This document shows, one piece after another, positions 1 to 5,820 of a stretch of DNA of 5,820 nt (its first letter is position 1; the number at the start of each line of letters is the position of its first letter). Under the pieces are notes generated by a model. It made no database searches and was not told the DNA's origin. It saw only the letters and a program-made list of their open reading frames with translations. The stretch is from Bacteroidales bacterium. Lineage in GTDB: Bacteria > Bacteroidota > Bacteroidia > Bacteroidales > UBA1556. The position numbers and the translations under genes were made by a program. The DNA lies in assembly GCA_029935325.1 (NCBI GenBank), contig JAOZKO010000187.1, positions 1 to 5,820 of the forward strand. The letters run 5' to 3'.

Positions 1-30
1 AAACAACAAACAAAAAAACAACAAACAAAG
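1..30. repeat. Two 15-bp A/C-rich tandem repeat units after the operon
   Basis: Unit one (1-15) is AAACAACAAACAAAA and unit two (16-30) is AAACAACAAACAAAG, so they differ only at the last base. The tract begins five bases beyond the channel gene's stop codon and reaches the window edge, so more copies may lie outside. On the transcribed strand it is T/G-rich, with a seven-T run but no preceding hairpin. It is therefore not a recognisable intrinsic terminator. Confidence 0.6.
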
Positions 31-35
31 AACAA

Positions 36-1361
36 CTAATCCTCAGTCTGGCTAAGCAATACACCGCTAAGCTTAATAATTTCGAGTTCGGTGAGTTTGG
101 CGTTAAAAATTGAGTTATTTAAACTGTTTTTAGCTACTATAAGATTATACTGTGCCTCGCGAAAGGTTGTATTAATAACCTGACCTAATTTGTATTTCTC
201 TTCAGTTAGTTTAAAATTTTGCTGAGCAGTTTCTACATTAATTCCTTGCATACGGACTTTGCGCAGGGCGTTCAAATAATCCTTAAATACGGTAAGCAAT
301 TCCATCTCCAATTGTAGTTCCATCTCCTGAGTTTGCAAAGCCGAATTCTCCATCATTATCTTAGTGTTTTTTAATGCGGAATTTCTTCTGCCACCATTAT
401 AAATAGGGATGCTAAGACTAAGATTTACTCCTGCTCCATGCATTTGATTGATATCGTAAATGCTATTATCGGAAGTAGAATTCAGATATGAATATGAAGC
501 TCCTAAACTTAATGTGGGATAGTAGGAGGATTTTACAATTTTATAATCTAATAGCGATACTTGCTCATTGTATTTTAGTGCCATCAATTCCGAATTCTGA
601 TTAAGCATCTGATCTTTAAGCTGATTGTAAATGTAATTATTCTCTGACAGAAAATTGTTAACCAATAATAAATTGCTATCAAGCGGAATGCTTATAATTC
701 TATTAAAAGAAATGCGAGCATTTTCCATAGCCAGTTGAGCATCGTAAAGAATAACAGAATCTTTGTTCAGATCCACCTCAACATTCAATAAAGAAAGCAT
801 AGTACCGCCACTATATTCGTTTTGTGCTTTGGCAAGCTCGTAGCGCCTTTGCGATATTTCAATTGATTCAATAAGTGCTTGGTAGTTTTCCTCGGTACGA
901 ATAACGTTATAATAATTTGCAGCCACTTGCAAAATAATATTCTCGATATAAACCCTACTTTGGGCATCCGCAAGATTAATATTTGTTTTCAGCTTTTCAA
1001 AAGTATGCTTATTTCCAAAACCTGAAAAAATAGTATAATTCATATTAATAGATGCACTATAAACATTAGAAGCTACTCCCGATAATTCGTTAGTAGTTGC
1101 AGTGCTGCGCAATTGGGTTTTGACATTATCATTTCCATAATCAACCAATCCAGAAGCATTAAGCGAAGGCAATAATCCTGCTTGACCAAGGCTTGATAAG
1201 TTTTCGGTTATTATTATGCTATTTTGCGAAATCTTAATATTCCTATTATTTTGCAAAGCAATCAATATGGCCTGGTTTAAACTCGTTTGGTTTTGAGTAA
1301 AAGCAATATTGCTTGCAAAAAGAGCTAATAATATTAGTGCTATTTTATGCTTCATCATCAT
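36..1361 (-). CDS. TolC-family outer-membrane efflux channel
   Basis: This is the outer-membrane exit duct of the tripartite pump, expected to form a trimeric beta-barrel with a long periplasmic alpha-helical tunnel. The 441-residue length is normal for the family. Residues 1-22 form a signal peptide (basic MMMKHK, a hydrophobic stretch, then AFT before Q23) with no lipobox Cys. Two outer-membrane-efflux-protein repeats follow. In repeat one, a helix starts near LNQAILIALQNN (28-39), with barrel strands near 62-78 and 100-113. In repeat two, strands lie near 281-294 and 310-323. The paired turns FSGFGNK (112-118) and IYNGGRR (320-326) mark the internal duplication. Typical late-helix residues YKLGQ (390-394) and FREAQ (400-404) are present. 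The gene overlaps the permease 3' end and ends in TAG. Three consecutive ATGs (1361, 1358, 1355) could each be the start; the longest is given. Family assignment is firm; substrate is unknown. Confidence 0.95.
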   Translation of the reverse strand: MMMKHKIALILLALFASNIAFTQNQTSLNQAILIALQNNRNIKISQNSIIITENLSSLGQAGLLPSLNASGLVDYGNDNVKTQLRSTATTNELSGVASNVYSASINMNYTIFSGFGNKHTFEKLKTNINLADAQSRVYIENIILQVAANYYNVIRTEENYQALIESIEISQRRYELAKAQNEYSGGTMLSLLNVEVDLNKDSVILYDAQLAMENARISFNRIISIPLDSNLLLVNNFLSENNYIYNQLKDQMLNQNSELMALKYNEQVSLLDYKIVKSSYYPTLSLGASYSYLNSTSDNSIYDINQMHGAGVNLSLSIPIYNGGRRNSALKNTKIMMENSALQTQEMELQLEMELLTVFKDYLNALRKVRMQGINVETAQQNFKLTEEKYKLGQVINTTFREAQYNLIVAKNSLNNSIFNAKLTELEIIKLSGVLLSQTED

Positions 1362-4300
1362 ATTGTATTTCTTGAAATGCAGGTTCTACTTCTTCTTGTG
1401 TTAATTTTTTGTCTCTCCAAAACCAAGCCCAGAAAATACTATAGCTATTTGATAATGAAATAAGTACTGGTAGTACAATTAGAATCATAATTGTTGCCAC
1501 TCCCAATCCATAAGCTATGGTTGCCGCCATTGGAATCAGAAACTGAGCTTGCATACTTGTTTCAAGCATCAATGGTGCTAGTCCGGCAATGGTAGTAATG
1601 GAGGTTAAAACTATTGGTCGAAACCTAGATAGAGCAGCTTCGCTAAGTGCTTGTTTAAATGGTGTGCCTGATTTAATATTCAGATTGAAAGCACTTACAA
1701 AAACCAAGGCATCGTTTACCAAAATACCAATTAGGGCAATAAGCCCTAGGAAGCTAAATAAACTAATAGATAGACCTTCGATATAATGCCCCCATCCAAC
1801 GCCAATAAACGAAAATGGGATTAGTAGCACAATAAACAATGTTTGCTTAAATGATCTAAAAGTAAGTACGATTATTGAAAGCATCAGAATAAGAACAACA
1901 GGCATAACTATTTTCATAGAGTTCATTGATTTCCGTTGCTCTCTGTTTTGCCCTTCAAAGGAATAATCCACATCAGGGAACCTACTTAATAGGCCAGGCA
2001 TGATATTTTCGTCAATACTTGAAATAATATCACTTACTGAAACATCAGCATTTGCTATATCTGCTTCCACTCTAATTTCTCTTTTACTATCAGTATGGTT
2101 TATACTTACTATTCCTTTTTTTATTTCAAAGCTTACCAAATCTTTCAGCGGAAACTGGCCTCCAGAATTTGTACGGATATACATATTTTTCAATCCTGAT
2201 AAAGTTGACCTGCCTTCTTTATCGTATCTAACCCATACTTTTACTTCGTCAAGCCCACGTTGCAAGCGCTGTATTTCGCCTCCAAAGAAACCCTGTCGAA
2301 TTTGCCCAATAATATCTTGCACATTAAGTCCTAATAAATATGCTTTTTCTTTAAGCACGATATTAATTTCTCGGATTCCTTCAGGGTCATTATCAGAAAT
2401 ATCTTTAAGATCAGCTAAGCCTTTTAGTTCTATCTTCAATTCTTCAACTATTGCTCTTACTTGGTCAAGGTCTTCGGACTGTAACGAAATAGCAACTGGC
2501 ATTCCAAAACTAGAGCCTCCGCCATATTTCAAGTCTTCAATCCCTGGTATTTTACCAGCTTTCTCGCTGATAATAGCAGTAATTTCTGTAGTCAACATCT
2601 GCCGAGCTTCATTGTCTAGAAGCTTAATATTCAGTACCCCATCATTGGTATTTACTGGGCCTAATCTTTTGTCCACAGCAAGTATTACATCTAATCCATC
2701 CTCTCGGGTTTCTCTGATTATATCATTGGCTTCCCATACGTATTCTTCAATATAATTGAGTTTCTCCAGAGTGGTGTGCATAGGAGTTCCTGCGGGCATT
2801 TTTACTTGGATATTAATAAATTCTCTATCGATAAATGGGAAGAAAGTAGATTTAATAATTCCACCTTTTAGAGCTCCAAATGTTAGAATAAGAAAAGCCA
2901 AAGGCACTGCTAATGCTAGAGCTCTATTTTTAAGACTATAGTTTAATAGCGGTTTGTAGAGTTTGTTTTTCATCCACTCCATTAAACGGGATGTAAAGCG
3001 CATAAATTTATTTGGCTTTAATTTTCTGTCAAGAGCTTTTGAATGTGCAATATGTGCTGGTAGAATTAATACGCCTTCCACGAGCGAGAACAGTAATGTT
3101 GCAATTACAATAAATGCCATTTCCTTAAAGAAATCACCTAGCCTGCCTTCGATAAAGAAGAAGGCGGAAAAAGCTACAATGGTGGTTAAAATAGCAGAGA
3201 ATATTGCAGGAAGCACTTCCATGGTGCCATGAATTGCTGCTTGCATTCTGTTTTTCCCATTCTCGAAATGGCGATAAATATTTTCACTGATAACAACCCC
3301 ATCATCCACCAAAATACCAATTACGGTAATCATTCCAAAAAGTGAAATTACATTTATGGTAATATCGAAAAATGTTGCTAGAATAAACATCCCAGCAAAA
3401 GAAACTGGGATAGATAGTGCTACCCAAAATGCTAGCCTATAATTTAGAAAAATAGCTAGTAGAATAAGCACAAGTAAAAAGCCAATTACACCATTTTTTG
3501 TAAGCAAATCTATACGCTGCTTTACGGTTTCAGAACTGTCTTTTGTAATATTAGCCTGTACATTATTATTTCTTTCATTAAAGTCTGCTACATATTGAGA
3601 TACAAAGTCAGTAATTTCAATCAAATCCTGATCGTTAGTATAGGATACATCTACATTTACTGAAGGTTTTCCATTATAGAAATTCCGATTTGGTGTTTCC
3701 TCCCAGGCGTCTTCCACATCAGCAATATCTTTAAGCTTTAGAATCCGACCATCTGCTTGTGCCTTAACAATTATATCTCTGATTCCTTCGCTCTGATAAT
3801 GCCTGTTTTTTACTCTAATTTTATACTCTTCCTTTCTGCCTTTTACAGTTCCACCAGTTACTTCAATATTGGTATTCCTGACAGCCATCAATACTTCCTG
3901 AAAAGTAATGCTATGAGCTAGCATTCTCTCTTCCTGTAGGTTGATAACTAATTCCTCTTTAGGAAATCCACTTAATTTAACTTTAGAAATATTTTCGTAG
4001 GATAATAAATCCCGCTCTACTTTCCGTGCAATTTTCTTTAAAGTCTTTAGGTCATCACTTCCGCTAATGGCAAAGTTCATTGCATTGCTTATAACTTCAA
4101 CTTTAAAAACATCAAGATTTTCGAGACCAACGGGAAAGGAAATAATTTGATCCACAGCATTTTTTACATCCACAAGTACATTGTCGATATCAGCATTTCG
4201 CTTTGTTTCAATGGTGATTCTTCCTGTGTTTTCACTGGAAACTGATGTTACCCTTTCAAGTCCAGTAATTCCTTTTATCTTGTCCTCTATTTTCAGAATA

Positions 4301-4491
4301 ATTGATTCCTCAATTTCTTCAGGAGAAGCTCCAGGATAAACAGATTGGATAATTATATTCCGGCTAGGAACCTTTGGAAAGAATGTGCTCTGTAAGCTCA
4401 ACATTCCTACGATACCAAATATCAGAATAAGAAATAGAATTACATTTCCTGATACTTCATACTTGATAAAATATTCTACTAATTTCTTCAT
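1345..4491 (-). CDS. RND-family efflux permease (AcrB-like, HAE-type)
   Basis: This is the inner-membrane proton-driven pump, expected to act as a homotrimer. Its 1048 residues match the family length of about 1030-1050. TM1 is at about 13-33. A large periplasmic loop (about 34-332) holds porter subdomains PN1 and PN2 and docking domain DN. TM2-TM7 lie at about 334-546. The second loop (about 547-858) holds PC1, PC2 and DC, and TM8-TM12 lie at about 860-1014. In TM4, GILVDDGVVISENIYR carries D396-D397, equivalent to AcrB D407/D408. TM11 RFRPIVLTS keeps R956, R958 and T963 (AcrB R971, R973, T978). The AcrB K940 position in TM10 is N926, followed by D927. No heavy-metal (CusA-type) TM4 motif is seen, so organic substrates are more likely, but this is inference. 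The start lies 11 bp after the adaptor stop, without a Shine-Dalgarno sequence. An aromatic run FWAWFW (1020-1025) and a short acidic tail follow TM12. Confidence 0.96.
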   Translation of the reverse strand: MKKLVEYFIKYEVSGNVILFLILIFGIVGMLSLQSTFFPKVPSRNIIIQSVYPGASPEEIEESIILKIEDKIKGITGLERVTSVSSENTGRITIETKRNADIDNVLVDVKNAVDQIISFPVGLENLDVFKVEVISNAMNFAISGSDDLKTLKKIARKVERDLLSYENISKVKLSGFPKEELVINLQEERMLAHSITFQEVLMAVRNTNIEVTGGTVKGRKEEYKIRVKNRHYQSEGIRDIIVKAQADGRILKLKDIADVEDAWEETPNRNFYNGKPSVNVDVSYTNDQDLIEITDFVSQYVADFNERNNNVQANITKDSSETVKQRIDLLTKNGVIGFLLVLILLAIFLNYRLAFWVALSIPVSFAGMFILATFFDITINVISLFGMITVIGILVDDGVVISENIYRHFENGKNRMQAAIHGTMEVLPAIFSAILTTIVAFSAFFFIEGRLGDFFKEMAFIVIATLLFSLVEGVLILPAHIAHSKALDRKLKPNKFMRFTSRLMEWMKNKLYKPLLNYSLKNRALALAVPLAFLILTFGALKGGIIKSTFFPFIDREFINIQVKMPAGTPMHTTLEKLNYIEEYVWEANDIIRETREDGLDVILAVDKRLGPVNTNDGVLNIKLLDNEARQMLTTEITAIISEKAGKIPGIEDLKYGGGSSFGMPVAISLQSEDLDQVRAIVEELKIELKGLADLKDISDNDPEGIREINIVLKEKAYLLGLNVQDIIGQIRQGFFGGEIQRLQRGLDEVKVWVRYDKEGRSTLSGLKNMYIRTNSGGQFPLKDLVSFEIKKGIVSINHTDSKREIRVEADIANADVSVSDIISSIDENIMPGLLSRFPDVDYSFEGQNREQRKSMNSMKIVMPVVLILMLSIIVLTFRSFKQTLFIVLLIPFSFIGVGWGHYIEGLSISLFSFLGLIALIGILVNDALVFVSAFNLNIKSGTPFKQALSEAALSRFRPIVLTSITTIAGLAPLMLETSMQAQFLIPMAATIAYGLGVATIMILIVLPVLISLSNSYSIFWAWFWRDKKLTQEEVEPAFQEIQYDDEA

Positions 4492-4502
4492 CAGGATATA
4501 AA

Positions 4503-5618
4503 TTAATCTATTGTAATTACCATTCCTTCATAAGCGTTGGACACATTATGACTAATAAGTTTCGTATTGTCATCAATGCCTCTTACCAATGTGTATTTGT
4601 CCGCTTCGTGAATTATATCTACTTTTAATAAGTGTAAAAGAGAATCTTCAACGGTATAAACAAAGCCACCGTTTCTGATTAAATTGGTAGGAACTTTTAC
4701 AACATTTGAAATCTCAAAACTATTCATCACACCTTTGAGGTACATACCTTCGTATAATTGATTTGAATTTACTTCAATATAGATTTTAAATGTCATGGTT
4801 TTCTCATCCAAGCTTTCTCCTATTCTGCTTATTTTGCCTTCCCATTTACCATCAATATCATTAGAAGTAAGCATTACTTTATCTCCAATTTCTATTTTCG
4901 AAATCTCAGCCAAACTAACCCCAACTTCCAATTCAAAAACATCAGGATTTATAAATTCTGCTAATTTCTGACCTGCTCTAACTATTGAATTAGGGTTGAT
5001 ATTAGCATTATCTACCACTCCTGTAAAAGGGGCAATTATTGTATATTTATCAAGCTGAGCTTCCTGTGCTTTAATACTAAAGTATTGTGTGTAAATATTC
5101 TTAGAAACCAAATAGTTTTTCTCTTTACTATTGGTCACCTTTGGCAATTCTTTTACATTCGACTCTGGATTGAAATCATTAATATAATTCTCCCATTTTG
5201 AAAAGTTATCAGGATATTCAATTTTTACCTCAGCCAGTAATTGAGTCAGTAAACTATGAAAACTACTCCTAGTGGCATTAAGGTTCATCCGATAATTGGA
5301 ATCATCTAATTTTAACAAAACCTCACCAGCCTTAAATTTCACGCCTTCCTTAAAACTCTTATTTGAAGGTAATAATCTACCAGTAACTTCGGTAAAAATA
5401 TCTATTTTGTGTTTTGAACTCAGCCTGCCGTTTATTGAGATATCAGCAGTAATAGTCTGGTTGGTAACACTTATTACTTCAACTTTAATAATCTTAGCCT
5501 TGCCAGAGTCCTTTTTAGGAGCTTCCTTTAAACTGCTTAAAAACTTAAACCCAATTACCGCAACAATAATTATTACTACTGCCAATAAGGAGGTTTTTCT
5601 AATCTTTAAATTACTCAT
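4503..5618 (-). CDS. Periplasmic adaptor (membrane fusion protein) of RND pump
   Basis: This is the periplasmic adaptor that links the permease to the outer-membrane channel. It has 371 residues, within the usual range. Residues 1-9 are short and basic and 10-28 form a hydrophobic anchor (LLAVVIIIVAVIGF). There is no signal-peptidase AXA site and no lipobox Cys, so an uncleaved inner-membrane anchor is likely rather than the lipoprotein form of AcrA. The split lipoyl (barrel-sandwich) domain is visible at about 72-110 (EVTGRLLPSNKSFKEGVKF, then GEVLLKLDD) and 191-224 (YTIIAPFTGVVDNANI, then VRAGQKLAEF). Between them, 112-190 should be the helical hairpin, but it holds an unusual WENY and ELPK segment (see findings). 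A beta-barrel domain (about 228-305, IGDKV at 244-248) and a membrane-proximal domain (about 306-371, with VKVPTNLIRNGGFVYTV) follow. It is the first gene of the operon. ATG 5618 is the only plausible start, as the next in-frame Met is residue 111. Confidence 0.94.
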   Translation of the reverse strand: MSNLKIRKTSLLAVVIIIVAVIGFKFLSSLKEAPKKDSGKAKIIKVEVISVTNQTITADISINGRLSSKHKIDIFTEVTGRLLPSNKSFKEGVKFKAGEVLLKLDDSNYRMNLNATRSSFHSLLTQLLAEVKIEYPDNFSKWENYINDFNPESNVKELPKVTNSKEKNYLVSKNIYTQYFSIKAQEAQLDKYTIIAPFTGVVDNANINPNSIVRAGQKLAEFINPDVFELEVGVSLAEISKIEIGDKVMLTSNDIDGKWEGKISRIGESLDEKTMTFKIYIEVNSNQLYEGMYLKGVMNSFEISNVVKVPTNLIRNGGFVYTVEDSLLHLLKVDIIHEADKYTLVRGIDDNTKLISHNVSNAYEGMVITID

Positions 5619-5698
5619 TACTAATATATTTCTTTGATAAGGTTTGTGTTCTTTAAAAGTGTTAATGCGCTATAAAACTATCAATTAATGGATTCACT

Positions 5699-5725
5699 AC
5701 CTATGGAAGCTTGAGCATGATAGGT
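5699..5725. repeat. Short inverted repeat in the operon leader
   Basis: ACCTAT (5699-5704) and its exact reverse complement ATAGGT (5720-5725) are separated by 15 bp. The spacer contains the palindrome AAGCTT (5707-5712). The repeat lies just downstream of the candidate -7 box, a suitable place for a repressor operator or a leader hairpin. The arms are only 6 bp, so chance is a real alternative. No regulator gene in the window supports a specific binding protein. Confidence 0.25.
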
Positions 5726-5740
5726 TTTATTAAGCGCCTG

Positions 5741-5748
5741 CAAATGTA
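5741..5748 (-). promoter_or_regulatory. Candidate Bacteroidota -7 promoter box for the operon
   Basis: On the minus strand this reads TACATTTG, an exact match to the Bacteroidota -7 consensus TAnnTTTG. It lies about 120 bp upstream of the adaptor start. If used, transcription would begin near 5735 and leave a leader of about 115 nt. No convincing TTTG/TTG -33 element is found at the usual spacing of about 19-21 bp, which is why confidence is modest. An 8-base motif with two free positions can also occur by chance in AT-rich DNA. Confidence 0.35.
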
Positions 5749-5795
5749 ACTCATTTAGTTTATAGTTAGTGCTTGCCAGAAAACGCCAATTTCTT

Positions 5796-5811
5796 CCCCG
5801 ATTGGTCGGGG
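5796..5811. repeat. GC-rich perfect palindrome (hairpin)
   Basis: CCCCGA (5796-5801) and TCGGGG (5806-5811) form a perfect 6-bp stem around a TTGG loop, in otherwise AT-rich intergenic DNA. No T-run follows on either strand, so it is not a canonical intrinsic terminator. The sharp composition contrast and the adjoining CAGGC fit a dispersed intergenic palindromic repeat of the kind found in some Bacteroidota genomes. That is an inference from a single copy at the edge of the window. Confidence 0.5.
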
Positions 5812-5820
5812 CAGGCTGTT

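Larger units (their letters stand above)
5619..5820. other. Non-coding leader upstream of the efflux operon
   Basis: This 202-bp stretch has stop codons in every frame and no credible small gene. Apart from the -7 box, the small inverted repeat and the GC-rich hairpin listed separately, I see no tRNA, riboswitch or recognisable regulator end. The bases just before the adaptor ATG (minus strand AAAGAAATATATTAGTA) are A/T-rich without a Shine-Dalgarno sequence, as is common for Bacteroidota translation starts. Confidence 0.6.

Noticed and set aside
1..35. T-rich transcribed strand after the channel gene as an intrinsic terminator
   Set aside because: A seven-T run is present but no GC-containing stem precedes it. 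The tract is better described as a tandem repeat.
785..973. 62-codon minus-strand open frame inside the channel gene
   Set aside because: It is an out-of-frame shadow within a well-supported TolC-family coding sequence and has no independent support.
2000..3232. Run of long plus-strand open frames opposite the permease (251, 61 and 89 codons, plus one at 1589-1786)
   Set aside because: All lie in the same relative antisense frame. In that frame a stop needs a Tyr, His or Gln codon in the permease preceded by a codon ending in a suitable base, and these are sparse, so long openings arise by chance. The translations are Ser/Ile-rich without domains, and the permease is clearly the real gene.
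1345..4491. Permease as a heavy-metal (CusA/CzcA-type) exporter
   Set aside because: The TM4 and TM10 motifs resemble the hydrophobe/amphiphile-type RND branch, and no Met-rich or His-rich metal-binding segments are seen in the permease or adaptor.
5296..5637. 113-codon plus-strand open frame opposite the adaptor's 5' end
   Set aside because: It lies in the same antisense frame relation as those over the permease and mirrors the adaptor. It has no recognisable protein features, and the adaptor's own anchor and lipoyl motifs explain the sequence.
5796..5811. GC hairpin as a rho-independent terminator of a neighbouring gene
   Set aside because: Neither strand has a T-run after the stem, and no gene end is visible next to it in the window.

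Overview
The window holds one complete tripartite RND (resistance-nodulation-division) efflux operon, with all three genes on the minus strand. The source looks like a member of the Bacteroidota: the DNA is AT-rich, no gene start has a recognisable Shine-Dalgarno sequence, a TAnnTTTG-type -7 box lies in the leader, and the three proteins carry Bacteroidota-style features. These features include the adaptor's W/Y-rich inter-helix segment and the TolC-like protein's signal peptide ending in AFTQ. Genus and substrate cannot be read from the sequence.

Layout, in transcription order (right to left). Positions 5619-5820 are a non-coding leader with a GC-rich perfect hairpin at the window edge, a candidate -7 promoter box and a small inverted repeat. 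Next comes a membrane-anchored periplasmic adaptor (4503-5618). After an 11-bp gap follows a full-length RND inner-membrane permease (1345-4491). Its 3' end overlaps the start of a TolC-family outer-membrane channel (36-1361) by up to 17 bp. Positions 1-35 are a nearly pure A/C low-complexity spacer that resolves into two 15-bp tandem units. No intrinsic terminator is seen, so where the transcript ends is unknown.

Together the proteins would form a proton-driven conduit across both membranes. The permease takes substrate from the periplasm or inner membrane, the adaptor bridges the periplasm, and the TolC-like protein is the exit duct. The tight spacing and overlap imply one transcript with coupled translation. 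No regulator gene lies in the window.

This is a recognisable family of system, and I see no evidence of a wholly new one. The points that deserve a second look are within the proteins and junctions. The permease lacks the TM10 lysine of the AcrB proton relay (Asn-Asp instead) and the aromatic switch loop. The adaptor has an unusual helical-hairpin region. The permease/channel junction contains three tandem ATG codons. The trailer and leader contain short repeats.
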